Made by a program: the position numbers and the translations under genes
NCBI GenBank assembly: GCA_963678705.1
Contig: OY783209.1
Span: 682,001-746,000 of the forward strand
Origin: Panorpa germanica
Taxonomy: Eukaryota > Arthropoda > Insecta > Mecoptera > Panorpidae
Direction: 5' to 3'
DNA length: 64,000 nucleotides
In this document: piece by piece, positions 1-11,875 of the stretch
How positions within the stretch are numbered: position 1 is the first letter of the stretch
Layout: each line of letters begins with the position of its first letter
Notes under the pieces: model-generated
What the model saw: only the letters and a program-made list of their open reading frames with translations
The model's database searches: none
What the model was told of the DNA's origin: nothing

Positions 1-1814
1 ACGAGTACCAGTGTGTGTGATGGTCGATGTGTAATGTAAATGGTATATAGTTTTACAAAACTTCAATATAAACCTATTGAATTGTAAATCCATGGTTATT
101 TGCATCGTGAGTATGATCCCGTTGCCTAATAACAGTGACGTCCGCAGGGAGGGCGCATCCAAAAACTCTCATAAGTTAATAGTATAGTTAGGTATCTAAC
201 TAAAAAATCCAATGATTGGAATGTAATTGAATTAAGTATTACTAGTTATTTATCGTCGCAGTAACTTTAAACATATGTTTTATTCAAATTACCTTATGAG
301 AGGTTGTGCACGTCACTGGATTAACCCATTATCCGTGCACTTGTCCAGGCTTAATATACAACCCCAATAATGAATATCCACCGACTGTCGAACTGACCAT
401 TCGAACAGTGGATCAGGAAAGCATCCAAGCAGAGGAGTCCAGTCAATTGTCGATCTGATTTAATCGACGATTGATCAACAAACTTTCAGTCGACAATAAA
501 TAAATATCGTTTGTACAAACAATTTAAATAATTTGTTCGTCAATATCAACTTTCGAGAATTTGACACTGATTTTTTTATGACGTTTCTTTTTGAGGTTAT
601 GTCGATCATTAAGTTAGTTAACTTGGGTTATGGTAGATGAAATTGTGTTCTATACGCGTATTTTGACGCGATTTAGTTTTACGTTTGTGTGTACAGTTGG
701 TTTATTGCAGGTCTGCGTCAAATTCACTCATTGACGTGAGATGGAACTATGTCCATTCGGATTGACATTGCGTTATGCGATTGTTGGCCACTCGTTAAAT
801 AAAAACATGGACAGCACAAATACTAGAAACGATATAAGTACCAACAGATTTACGAGCTTAGTTGTTGAGGATACTACCCTGCCTGATATCAGTATTTATT
901 TATTAGACTTTTAATTCAAGAACTCTTAAATAATTTAAATACAGCGTAATAGGTAGTAGTGCATGGGTAATCGTATGTTCAACAATGGTATTCTCATTTT
1001 AGTACCCGTACGCACTTAGCAGTCGAAGAAAGGGGTAAGTGACAATACTATAATATATATATAGAACGTAAAACGAATTCGAGACTACTCGATTTTCCTC
1101 GTGCTAAACCATACGTATTTTTAACTTTATTTCCTGGCGCTGGCATAAAATTCAATCCAATTCATTTCGTTGTACTAATTAACAAATAAAACAAATTTAA
1201 ATTTATAAAAATAATTCTAAACATGTAATTACATCCGTCACAAATTGAATACACATTTAAATTAGTCCCAAATCCGCGTACTCGTTGCCTGGGGGAGTGG
1301 TCCAGGTCCAGGTCCATAATCCGCGTTCCGACCCGTTAAGACGCTGCGATAATCGTTGCATTCGAAGGAAACAAGTTTCTTTTCATTCGAACTAGTTTTT
1401 TTTATTTGAATTTTTTTTTAGTGTGCGTTAAAAAATTGTTGCAAAAAAAAAGTGAATTGTGTATTAGATGATAGACCATTATAAATTGCTAAAAGCAAAA
1501 AGTAAAAGGCCGTTCGTTCACCTTAGATGGAACGGAGCTACTATTAGCTAGGTTCAACCTTGTGACCATGGGCGGCCTCTATTATTAGCAAAGTCGAGAG
1601 GAGACAAAGAAGACAAGAGATGAAGAAACGGTGAGAATGAAGGAGGAATAGGGAAAATGAAGGAAAAGGGTCAAGAGAAGAAGAAGCAGAAAGTACTTGT
1701 GGAAATAGAAAGGTCTAGAATAGTATTCGTTTAATTTTAAGTTGAAGTTCTATTAAATGTATTAAGAATATAGATTGTACATCCCAAAAGACATACAATT
1801 AATATAATATAATA
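1..1814. other. No gene seen; AT-rich non-coding DNA
   Basis: No long open frame or recognisable domain on either strand. A purine-rich strip at about 1590-1700 resembles the low-complexity tail region of the LINE fragments further right, but it is too degraded to assign. Confidence 0.5.
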
Positions 1815-2165
1815 ATAACTGACCTATCCCGCGACATATTACGTCATAAATATGGCGGACAATTGACGGCCAAATGTTGACGGAGATATAACAATTAACA
1901 ATTCAAATTGTAGTTTTAGCGCTACAGATTTCGGCCATATTTATGACGTAACATGTCTGTACTATTAAGAGTAGGTCAGTTATTTTTTCTATGGATAAGA
2001 GTTCCATGTTGAATATGCTATCTCTTTTACGCTTTGTTATATAAAAGAGATAGCAACTTAGCGGACGTGATGTCAGATGTCTTGCAATGTTTGAGGTTCT
2101 AGTAACCAACTTTATCAATATATATTACAGTTTTATAGAAATTAAGACATAAGACACAAGCCCGC
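1815..2165 (-). mobile_element. Interspersed repeat family A, copy 1 (short inverted-repeat element)
   Basis: The left part is bounded by the 12-bp inverted repeat ATAACTGACCTA (1815-1826 against 1972-1983). Inside it lies an 18-bp inverted repeat containing ACGTCATAAATATGG (about 1839-1856 against 1934-1951). The sequence to about 2165 is found again, reverse-complemented and diverged, at 15905-16475, including the shared stretch TAGCGCTAAAACTACAATT. The family looks non-autonomous; no transposase frame was seen. The superfamily is unknown. Confidence 0.65.
2016..2055. repeat. 14-bp-arm hairpin inside repeat A
   Basis: TGCTATCTCTTTTA is followed after 12 bases by its exact reverse complement. 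A diverged form of the same hairpin lies at about 16105-16150 in the second copy of repeat A. Confidence 0.75.
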
Positions 2166-2659
2166 TGTATCTAAATTTGATTTGATCGTGTATATAGGTC
2201 TACAGATAGACTTACCCAAGATGTTCCCAAGTAGCGAAATTGTCTTCAGACAGGCATGTCTCTAGCGGACACAATAATTAAATCCACAAATTTACATACG
2301 CTGTTTCAATATCAACCGGACGATATATCCGGGAGGTTAAGACATGCAAGGCCACGGGATTTCCCTAGTTTTTATCTAGTTTCTAGCTCTCCACGTACGT
2401 ACGAATCTCATGATACTTCTATATTGTATTCGTCCCACCATTTTCACTTAACCTTACTTTTATTCAATTAATTACAAGTTGTTGTTTTATTGTGAGAATT
2501 ATCTGTTAGAATTTTATTATTATAATTGAATGACACGTTTGCTGGAGCTGGAACTCGATTGCGCAATCTTTTGTAATTACAGACTGCAGTTTCTTATCTT
2601 CAAATCTAGATAAACGTTACGCCAGTGATAATTTTCAGTAATTATTTAAACATAAAAAA
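2166..2659. other. No gene seen
   Basis: AT-rich DNA with one short open frame (2256-2471) that shows no domain, signal peptide or codon-like composition. Confidence 0.4.
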
Positions 2660-2735
2660 TGATTAGATTGACATTTGAATCCTTGGGCTTGACAACAGCC
2701 ACTCTGCTATGCACTGCGCTACACATATATTACTA
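2660..2735 (-). repeat. tRNA-derived SINE head (Pol III A and B boxes)
   Basis: On the minus strand an A-box-like GTAGCGCAGTG (plus 2712-2722) is followed about 30 bases later by a B-box-like GGATTCAAATG (plus 2672-2682), the order and spacing of a tRNA promoter. The flanks do not fold into a proper acceptor stem, so this is a SINE or tRNA pseudogene fragment and not a working tRNA gene. The body of the SINE was not delimited. Confidence 0.5.
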
Positions 2736-2854
2736 ATTCCCTTCTTTCGAGATCAAATATTATTGTACTTTATTTGTAGAGGGGATACATTTACCGTAAA
2801 AGGCGGTACACCAAATATAATATCAACATAGTTCCATCTCACTGTGTCTAGACC

Positions 2855-3660
2855 TTTATATAGGGTCTTTCAACAAGAGCGGTCATTTTGTATTAATAGA
2901 AAAACGCAGTGAATGAAAAAATCAGTGTCATTTGGCATATATTGTGTTTCATTACTAGCTTCAGAGTTTGTACTTTCGTTTAAAATAAAAATATCACCAC
3001 CAGGTTATATTTATAAATTATCTTAGCTAAAATATTGTCATTTGCTAAAGGGGTGGGGCTTCAGATGATGCTGAGAGCCGTGAACTTCTATTCATTTGTA
3101 GTAAACGTATTTAGAATAACGATTTAATGCTTAAATAAGCGACAGGAAATTATTTCTCATGCAACAAAACTCATTACCTATTGTTCTATAAATCTATACA
3201 CGTATAAAGTTGAGGAGATCCAGTCCTTCTCAAACTCAGTCCTTAAAAAAGACACAATATTATTCCCTTTTAACGGAGTATTATTCCAGTAAATTGCATT
3301 GGAGATGGTTGAGGTTTTAACTTTTTTTAAAAAATTTTTTTAAATTTATTTATATTATTGTACAACATATTAGGTTTATTGTGTAAAAATTTGAAGTCGA
3401 TTGGAGTAAAACTGTCGGAGATATAGAGTTTTAAGTCTTAAGTGTTACTTTGAAACTTTTAAATGCGGTTTCTCACGCATAGCTTTTCAGAGTCGGTGTT
3501 CTCTCTAGCTCAAAATGTACTGGACCGATTCTTTTGCACACTCTTTCTTTGCATAAATGCCGAGGTAACGCTGTCAAGTTTTTTTTTAATTTTAACGTAT
3601 TTTAAAATGACAAAGTTTCTGATTTTTTTCATGACAAATCGCTATTTTGACTTTTAAGTG
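2855..3660 (+). repeat. Interspersed repeat family G, copy 1
   Basis: The best-preserved core is 3345-3600, which recurs at 34783-35075 with shared blocks such as ATTGTACAACATATTA, TTTGAAGTCGATTGGAGTAA and GTCGGAGATATAGAG. A shorter part recurs near 43360-43470. The region at 2865-2990 includes CATTTGGCA and TTGTGTTTCATTACTA, also seen near 24625-24650. The one open frame (3463-3657) is simple-sequence-like and has no recognisable domain. Class unknown. Confidence 0.55.
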
Positions 3661-3808
3661 CTGTAAGAAATTGAAAAATCAATAAAAGAAGAAAAACTAA
3701 ACTGCGTTACCTGCAGAAACTTATGAACTATTAAAATCACTTTGGTTTTCGATTTCAGATAATCCAGTGATGAGACCTGATGAGTCTTTTACAATGTTTA
3801 TTTTTAGA

Positions 3809-4118
3809 GAAAAATTATTGTAATGTGTTAAAGCAGTGCTTAGTTTCATTTAAGTTTTTTATATGTAAAAGAAAGAGACAGCAATATTATTTCAAAAATA
3901 TTTATAAAGTAAATAATTTATGTAACTATGGCAACGCATCAGTGTTTTGTTTATATTTGGAACACGTGCACTATCAAGTTATATTCATTATTTTGCAAAT
4001 GTTTCATTTTAAAGAAATATTTTTATAATGTGTTAGAGCAGTGCATAGTTTTATATAATATTTTTATATGTAAAAAAAGAGGCAGCAATATTATTTTAAA
4101 AATATTTATAAATTAAAC
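3809..4118 (+). repeat. Two-copy direct repeat, about 203-bp spacing
   Basis: A block of about 105 bp at 3809-3915 is repeated at 4012-4118. The copies share TAATGTGTTA, GCAGTGC, TTTTTATATGTAAAA and AGCAATATTATTT. The overlapping short frames there are a consequence of the duplication and not evidence of a gene. Confidence 0.7.
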
Positions 4119-4487
4119 AATTGTATTTAATGTTAGGGTTATGCAGGGTTATGCCGGTGGTTGATTTGCAGATAAACACGAGTCTGAGACATATTCGACT
4201 GAATAATGATTGTCAGTTGAAGAAAAGAGATGAATATAGTTTCCAGATCAATCTAATAGAATAACTAGGAACTACGTACTTATTTGAATTTAAAAAAATA
4301 TTTGATTCGTTTGCAAGTCGAAACTTGAACGACAAACCATTGTCGAGTGGGTGCTGATAGTGTGGAAAGAGAGGTGTAAGGGGCAGGTGCAGTTTCATTA
4401 TTTTAACTCTTGTGTCAAATTATTATATAGAGATATACGCGCCAAATTCAAAATTTACTGGCCTAGAATTTTTAAATAAATTCACTT

Positions 4488-4490
<3 letters not shown>
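4119..4490. other. No gene seen
   Basis: AT-rich non-coding sequence with no repeat partner found in the window. Confidence 0.4.

Positions 4491-4491
<1 letters not shown>

Positions 4492-4545
<54 letters not shown>
4492..4545. repeat. (TA)n microsatellite
   Basis: About 25 uninterrupted TA units. Confidence 0.95.
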
Positions 4546-4547
<2 letters not shown>

Positions 4548-5546
4548 CTTGATAAAACCTAAACAGTTGAGTTAAGGCCCTAGTTTTTTTTGCACCGGGG
4601 CCTTTGGTTACATAGCTACGTCACTGATTAAATATATTTCTTTAACCAGTTGATTTAATCTCAAACCAGTGTACATGGTTTTCAGTTTTGACAGCACCGC
4701 GGATCTTTGTTTGACGAGTACTGGAGTATTGTGTATACACTATACATTGTATTATAATTTGAACTATCAAATCATTAACGTTCCTGTACCTGTAGTTGTA
4801 CCTGCAAGGCGGTAACGAAACTTCAGCGCGAACTTGTACAAGAACTAACATGTTTCAACGTATTTCATTTGCAGTAATAATATATTCATAGACGAAAATA
4901 TCGTAGTAATGATTCTAGAGTTGCATGCCGGGATTTAGATTTGGCAACTCGATGAAAAAACGAACTGAATATTATTATTTTCGTTTTTTTAAGAATAACT
5001 ATGGCGCATGTCCTAGAAAAGAGTTGATAATATGAACCGCACCGTACTAAATAGTACAAAATACGACCCTTTAAAAATTCAGGTTAGTTAGTAAACCAAT
5101 TCAGGGACTTTTAACACTGTAACGGGACGCAGCGCTGGTAATTGAAGTAATTTTTGTATTTTTCACAGTTTAGAAGCCGCTGAACTAGGATATGAAAGCA
5201 ATGCCAAACACATTGAACACTTTATTTATGACTTTGTCCGATATTTAATGCCTAACCTAATAATAAATCATCTGATAACAACGTTCAATTTGCAAGAAAT
5301 ACAAAAATTAACTATTGTAATTATGCCGTTACAAAGTTATTAAAACACAAAGTTGCTAGCTTACAAAGTAGTGTTTCGTACCGTTGTTAGACATAGCGCA
5401 CACTTTAGACACGACTGTCACTCTCAGCTAGGTGATGCATCGGATTAAGTTTCATATTATGATTGAATAATCTCGTCTGTGACGTCATACGCAGAAGTTA
5501 AACAAGCGGCGAACTGAAATTTCATTAAGATAATGTTAGCAGCCTC
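4546..5546. other. No gene seen
   Basis: No supported coding or RNA feature. The phrase CATAGCTACGTCACTG at about 4610 is a common type of insect repeat end but cannot be delimited. Confidence 0.4.
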
Positions 5547-5554
5547 AGTGCAAT

Positions 5555-5722
5555 CTTAGAGCAAATATATATGGAGAGTGAATATCCTGTATTTCCTATT
5601 GATTAAAAGTGTGTCCAAAATGTGTGCGAGGGAGAAAGATATATGTTCCTATTTGTTCTCTATGCGCATGCGTCGGACACTTTCAGGTCCAGCATTCTCT
5701 CTTCATATATATATGCTCTAAT
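5555..5722. mobile_element. MITE with 8-bp target-site duplication (family B), hAT-like
   Basis: The 168-bp element has imperfect terminal inverted repeats: TTAGAGCAAATATATATGG at the left, against TTAGAGCATATATATATG read inward from the right. It is flanked on both sides by the identical 8 bp AGTGCAAT (5547-5554 and 5723-5730). An 8-bp duplication with short inverted repeats fits a non-autonomous hAT element; that assignment is inference. The interior carries a subterminal inverted pair around GTGTCC/GGACAC. A rearranged relative lies at 27309-27722. Confidence 0.88.
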
Positions 5723-5730
5723 AGTGCAAT

Positions 5731-6267
5731 TTGTTTTAGGAGTATGTACCATCTAAGATTATAAATGACAAATATATAAATAAAAGAAATGAAATCGCAG
5801 CCTACGGGACGCAAGAGGGGTACTAACTAAGAATCGTGACCCGTTTTGTTTTCTATGACACGGGTTCGCATTGAGTACAGGTAAAGGGGCGCGGCATTCA
5901 ACGGATGCAGGCAGCAACAACATCGTTATATAACGCAATATCTAGAAACGTAATAAAAACACACACACACACACAATTGATACAAAGGTTAAGTTAATGT
6001 AAAAATAGATTACGAACTCAATCAAGGTCTAATCTTCTTTGAAACGCGTGATTATAAAATTCTGCAAGCCCCCATTTGAATAACGCAGCGGCAGAGAATC
6101 GGTGGCGGAGAAGAATGGAGAGGAGATAGCCCTCATACTCATGTTCTCCTCGTATTTTTCTCTCATTGGTACTGTAATCCCGATATTCGGAGTCTTTCTT
6201 CTTCGAACTTCTTCATCTTTCGGTTTCTTCTACAATCTTATCCTATTCCTTACTTCCTCTTTCCTCA
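5731..6267. other. No gene seen; short CA run
   Basis: Contains a (CA)n run at about 5960-5974. The pyrimidine-rich stretch at 6110-6265 has a 62-residue open frame that reads as hydrophobic low complexity and is probably degraded repeat sequence. Confidence 0.4.
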
Positions 6268-6590
6268 TTTTAGGAATTGTAAATTTTTAATCAAACTTAT
6301 GTGTTGCTTCTGAAATCAAAGACTTTTATTTTAATAATTTACATACACATTATAATAATTACACTGTTTAACTTAAATCCTACAATTATACCTGAAATCA
6401 AAGAAAAGGCATTTAAAGTTTGTTATTTAAATTGTCAATTCCATTTTACCTAATTTTATTATAACATAACATTATCCACAGTGAGTTCTGTCTACTCCAA
6501 ATATCATAACAATGAAAATAGTTGACCAGAATGCAGTTGTAATATCTCTGGGCAGTGTTACCAACTAAAGAAATATAATTTCTTTACATA
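6268..6590 (-). repeat. Interspersed repeat family C, copy 1
   Basis: It is the reverse complement of the repeats at 42635-43005 and 52675-53045. One end carries the near-palindrome AAAGAAATTATATTTCTTT followed by GTTGGTAACACTG. The other end is GCAACACATAAGTTTG then AATTCCTAAAA. An AATAAAAG polyadenylation-like motif lies near that second end in all three copies. There are no terminal inverted repeats and no open frame, so it is more like a retroposon or a 3' UTR fragment than a MITE. Confidence 0.75.
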
Positions 6591-7430
6591 CGCTTGCAGT
6601 GAGTGGTAACACAAAAGTGGTTGCTGTGGTAAAACATTGTGCTAGTGTAGACCCACATTAATGCCATCATTAACGAACCAATTACAATCGCCAATGACAA
6701 GCGCAGGGCAGACAAAACAAAAACAGTTGTACAGCAGAACGGCAGCGAAGTATTTTATCTCAATACAATTAGATAATTATAAATTAACGTTTAGATCACA
6801 ATCTCTTGATTTTATTTGCATCGCATCTGAATATTTTGATCACCAATCCCTACATTACAAAACAGGAGCAGTTCGGGGTAGACAGGGGGTGCAGCTGTAC
6901 AAGCTCAGTGATATTTTTTCTTATTGTCAGTAATAAACTTTAGTTTCCCGTCGTTGGCGCTGCAAACGTTTCTTTCTGGATGTTCATTTATTTTTATACA
7001 TTGAGTAGGTCGTAAAATCATCTGAACTAATCTGAACAGCACAATCCATGATCTATCTCACGGCCACATTGTATCTTTAATGTCGAAAGGTCTCTGTTTT
7101 CTAAGGTACTCGTACTTGATGCAGTTTGCTTAAGCTAGCTTAGCTGCAAACTCTTAAATTTAACTCACTCAATTCATGGTTATTTATCGTGTAAACCAAA
7201 TGCAACAACAATTTAAATTGTCGTTAACAGTTCGCGTAGATTGTGTTGTGACGGGTTATAAAGCTGTAAAAGAATAATTATATTAGTTCTACTATTGAAC
7301 AACAGTTGGTGTTGCGAACGGTCAGGAATTTATTTTAAATAAACTGTTGAAATATAATTAACAAAATCTGATTTAACAGTATAACTACTCCTTTATCATT
7401 CATACTCTTTCTTTTTCATTATTCTTTGTA
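6591..7430. other. No gene recognised
   Basis: A 90-codon open frame at 6661-6933 has no recognisable domain and no splice or promoter context. I would not call it a gene. Confidence 0.4.
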
Positions 7431-7434
7431 TTAC

Positions 7435-7830
7435 TTGTATCTTACATTCTAATAACTCTCTACACTATCGAACTTTCTTCTGTCTTCTACTCCTCCTTTG
7501 TTCATTCTCGCTCTTCCTCTTAGTTTTCAATTCTACATTTATCTTACATTCTAATACACAAACAAACTAACTTCTGAATCCTACTCCTCGTTTGTCCACT
7601 CTCGCTTTTCCTCTGCCTCTTTCTGTCTTCTTTTATCTCACATTCTAATACATCTCTAGACGAACGGACACTCTTCTGTCATCTACTCCTCCTTTGTTCA
7701 CTCTCGCTCTTCCTGTTTCATTTTTGCTTTATCTAACTTTCTAATACCCTTCTACACTAACGAACTTTCTTCTGTCTTCTACTCCTCCTTTTCCTTGCTT
7801 CTGCTCATTTGTTTCTCCTTCCCTCTACTC
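7435..7830. repeat. Pyrimidine-rich tandem repeat, about 4 units of 94-102 bp
   Basis: The phrase CTTACATTCTAATA, with variants, recurs at about 7441, 7543, 7637 and 7733. Each is followed by TTCTGTCTTCTACTCCTCC-like sequence and then CTCGCTCTTCCT. The opposite strand is purine-rich and resembles the 3' region of the LINE lineage seen at 59.6 kb, so the array may have arisen by tandem amplification of a LINE tail. Confidence 0.75.
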
Positions 7831-8034
7831 TATTATTATCTACTACTGTATTATAAATGTAATCTAACAATATTTGTCTCAAAGAGACTCGAGCTAGGTG
7901 GCGCTTAGTACGAGTTTATCATCCAGCAATAAATATAAACGTTATAAAAATAAAAAGATTTATTTCCCGGCCATGCAATATCAGAGGATCATCCTTTATT
8001 TGCCGAGATAGTGTAATAAACAAGTGACGAATTA
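7831..8034. other. Spacer, nothing assigned
   Basis: Unassigned sequence between the tandem array and the CTACGG cluster. Confidence 0.4.
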
Positions 8035-8072
8035 CGGGCTACGGGCTACGGTGTACGGTGTACGGTACGATA
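8035..8072. repeat. CTACGG/GTACGG short tandem cluster
   Basis: Repeated ACGGGCT and ACGGTGT units. Similar clusters lie at about 28800-28860 and 33745-33805. Confidence 0.8.
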
Positions 8073-10109
8073 TGGGCACGGGCTCTGAAGACTCGTAGAT
8101 AACATTTATTTATACATGGCCTAGCTATAGGAACTTAAGAAGACTGGCCACACTAATCACACAGCGAACAACAGTAACACGCTATTCACGTGAGGATCTC
8201 CAATAAATACTCCTTGTAGAAGAACAAACCGTCAACGGCGTGCAGACATTGCAGACAAAGGATGGTTACTTGTTAGTGGTTGGTCCCGTGTCCCGTCCTC
8301 GTCGAAGGCTACAGAGTGATCACAAATTATGACTCGCTCCAGAGCTTGTCATCCATATCCCTGTAGGTGTATAACTACACTATGTACCCACGTGTGGTGG
8401 AGGCGCTGCATGCGTATCAACGCATAACCTTCAAAACTGTCAAACTTACAAATGACAGAAGACAGAAAATATAGCAATCGCGATACAATTAAAATAGTAT
8501 ACTATTTTATATCTATAAATATCTTTTATTAACTCTCGAAACGTTGTGATTATAATGCACTCTTGCTTTGTTTTAAATATTTTGTCCCTTTCTAACAATG
8601 TCTCCCTTTCTAACAGTCTACTGATCTGTGTTTAATTGCCCACACATCCTGTACTTTATAATTACATTGAAATATAAATGTATTTAGTATTCACGTATGC
8701 AAATGTTTTGCAAATTTTGTTACAACACTTTGTTTTAGTTTTGTGTTTAAAGTTATCGCTATTAAGAATTTATTTAAACAATGAATTGATAAAGCATCGT
8801 GGGTTGTTAGACGTGTCTTTTCTTATCAATGTGCTTCCTGAGACTTAGCACTTGAGACATGACTGTCTTGAGGGTATTTTACTAAGACAAGACCATATAA
8901 AAATGGAGCTTTTTGGATTTTAGATTTTTTTGGATTTTAGATTAAATGGACATTTTTGGTTGAAGAGTTGGCCCACCCTATCATGTGCGCTTTCCATTCC
9001 CGTTTTTGATTTGTCTAGATTAATTTACATTATCTATCACCACATTCTCACTTAGTGCTAGTAACGATTTTGTTTCTTGCTAGATGTTTCTTAGGCTTGA
9101 GGTCTTTGTCATTAATAAATATCACATTTGATTGCTATGCTTTTTTCCCGCTTCCCTACTCTTTTACATTCTATATAATAAAGTTAAAGCGTTTGATACG
9201 AGCAGTACGGGCCTGTGTCTTTCTTTTTGATACGTTCAATTTTTGTAACCTCCATTTGGAATTCAGTAAATCATTTCTGAATAAAGTGAAACGAAACAAA
9301 TGAATCATGGAATGTTTGCTTTTATTTAAGCTTCTCCTATTGCTGCTTCTGCTCCTGCATTTGATAACTAATTGCAATCGCACATCACTTTTTGATAAAT
9401 CGGCATTCTGAACAGAGCTAAGAAAATACCTTTCACATGCTATTCCTACAGCTACAGCTACAGCTACAGCTATTATTATCTTCTCAATCTGAATTTAATT
9501 AAGCTTAAATTCTATGCATTTTAATTTTGTTTATAATTAAATATTTAATACATACGAGTACTTGTATAACATTCACGAATGTGCAACTTGGTGCATACCT
9601 AAGCATTAAATATTTCAATTATTTTAATTTATATATTTTGTGCTTTGCTGCCGGTGAATACGTCACGCAAACTCGCTTAAGTTATACGTTAAAAAAAAGA
9701 TGATTTTAATTACTCAGGAATTATCATTAATAAAATGGTATAATAATAAATTGTTAATGCAATTACTCATTGTAGCTTAGGTAAAATTATGTCTTCATTA
9801 TATTATTTACAGAGGCTAGTGAAGGCAGTGTTAAGATAGTTTGTCTGTATATTCAAGATTGTGATAACGCTGTCTTTGGTAAAAAAAATTCGGCAAATAA
9901 CGAATCAGAATCGCTCGTAGATTAGATGATAGTGTCATAGAAGTTAAAACATTGTTGTAATGTGATTAGAAGATAAAAATTAAAATATTAATGAAGTTAC
10001 GCATGGTGTAGCTGTATGTGGCATGCAACGCGTATAGGACGGCGCATGAAGGGGGGGGAGGGGGTGTTGTAAGTAATAACACTAAATTCTACACATGTTA
10101 ACATAAGTC
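8073..10109. other. No gene seen; small CTACAG microsatellite
   Basis: Open frames here (9055-9303 and an overlapping antisense frame) lack domains. A (CTACAG)n run sits at about 9448-9472. Confidence 0.4.
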
Positions 10110-10295
10110 ATAATGCGTACTATACGGTGTACATTGAGTGCGGTCCAAACTAGTGCGACTCCAACATGCGACATTACTCAAGCATGCCGCAGTATTATGT
10201 TACATGTTACACAAGTATGAACGTGCTATACAACCTCTTCCAACAATTGTTGGATGTCGCATATTGGAGTGCGGACGACTCATTATAGTGTGTTG
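10110..10295. mobile_element. Inverted-repeat element family E, partial/diverged copy
   Basis: It carries the family words ACTAGTGCGAC and ATGCGACAT, followed by TATACAACCTCTTCCAACAA and GGATGTCGCA, arranged like the end of the copies at 24675-25190 and 40560-40782. A preceding G-run (about 10050-10065) is simple sequence. Confidence 0.5.
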
Positions 10296-11394
10296 GGTTG
10301 CTGCGTTACTGTGAAATTACCTCGAGTAATTATATGTTTGCTAAAGAGTTGGAAATGTAATTATGAATGAAATAATGTTTTATGTGAGTCTTCGTTCCAC
10401 TGTTCAAACATAGATGGCAACATTGTAATTTTAAAATCTTTATGAAATTATAATTTTTCTTAAATTTAATATTTTGTTGATGTTTTAAAGGTTGTATACT
10501 CTTATTTTATCAAAAGAAATTTTGGCCTAACACATAAGTAGTTTTTAAAGTAATATTTTTTACCTGTCGTTATGTTTTTGTTATTTATCGAAGTTTAACA
10601 TAATTCTGTTACATTGTTATTAAATAAATGTAAATGTCATTAAAAATCTTTTACTAAAATATAAAATTCATATGTATCATTAAACAATCTTAAAAAACTT
10701 GAACTCAAAGTTTGATTGTCAAGGAATGGACTCATTTGATATTTACAGATAATATTTTTGTAACGTTCTGTTTTTTTTAAATAAATTTCAGCAAAAGAAA
10801 TTTTGATTAAGGTCTCTTTCGAAAACTAAATTTAACTTTCTTGTTAAACTAACTTTAAAAATACATAAAACAATGTATATTCTACTCTTAACTTTCGGCA
10901 ACACTATATGTTCTCTCCCGCGATCAAAACAATCGATTATATGACCACAGCTTTTATGGTCCATTTTGTCATCACAGTAATTAGCACTCTGTTTCAGTGA
11001 TGATCATAATCAAGATAATCGGTGTCGTTCTGTGGTGACGGTGTCCATATTGGCGTAATGTTGTTACACAGTGGTTCACTGGATCACCGTTTAACGCCGC
11101 GTATCAATCCATATTGCATACAGACAAACATATCAATGCATCAAATATAGATGGATGGAGTATTTACGCAACCCAAATGCACTGAGAGTAGCATCCAGCT
11201 GATTCCCTTGGCCCCAGGTCACTTAGTGCTCTGTACGCCACGTATTAATAATTCTGTAATCCAACGATTGCTGAACTATTCATAAATTTAACAAATGATC
11301 TAACCAGAGTATAAGCTTGTTAAGAGACCTTGAAAGAATAGACTTGTATTACCATTAATGGGAAGGAGGGATCCCCAATGTGTGATAAGAACAC
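10296..11394. other. No gene seen
   Basis: AT-rich non-coding sequence. Confidence 0.4.
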
Positions 11395-11612
11395 CTTCCA
11401 ACTTAACCCGTGTCAAAAGGGATTTTTCTAACATGCAGTCCTGCACGAATCGTCCATCAATTAGGGTTTTATACTTGAAAGTTTCTTTATTTACTTGAAA
11501 GTTTTTGTTAAACAGTGTCAGTGTCAATAATATCAACAAATTAATAAAATAAATAAATCATTCGTTCCACCGTGTAGCAGGAAACTTGCCATGTCAATCT
11601 TCCAATATTTGA
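11395..11612 (-). repeat. Interspersed repeat family F, copy 1
   Basis: Nearly identical to 23740-23935 over about 125 bp, with two mismatches seen by eye. Shared words are TTTACTTGAAAGTTTTTGTT, AATCATTCGTTCCACCGTGT and CAGGAAACTTGCCATG. It also resembles the inverted copy at 32690-32960. No coding capacity was seen; class unknown. Confidence 0.75.
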
Positions 11613-11797
11613 CTAACACGTAATAACTATAGCAGTGTAATTGTAAATAAGTTAACAAAATTATTAGTTGAATTGAACGAAGACATAGACATAGACATGG
11701 TACTGTCTCAATTATCTAGGAATTTGAACAAATCATGATAAACAAATAGAAATGAGTGTAGGTGGCGTTCGCATCGGATCGTATGCTCGGTGTGCGG
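11613..11797. other. Spacer, nothing assigned
   Basis: Contains a short ACATAG triplication at about 11683-11698; otherwise nothing assigned. Confidence 0.4.
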
Positions 11798-11875
11798 TAA
11801 CGGCAACAACAACAACAACGGCTACTAACAACGTGAAACGTACAACGTTAACGTAACGTTAACGTATAACGTGGG
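11798..11875. repeat. (CAA)n run and nested AACGTT palindrome
   Basis: A CAACAACAACAA run is followed by AACGTTAACGTAACGTTAACG, a palindromic cluster. It is probably simple-sequence expansion; no regulatory role can be claimed. Confidence 0.7.
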
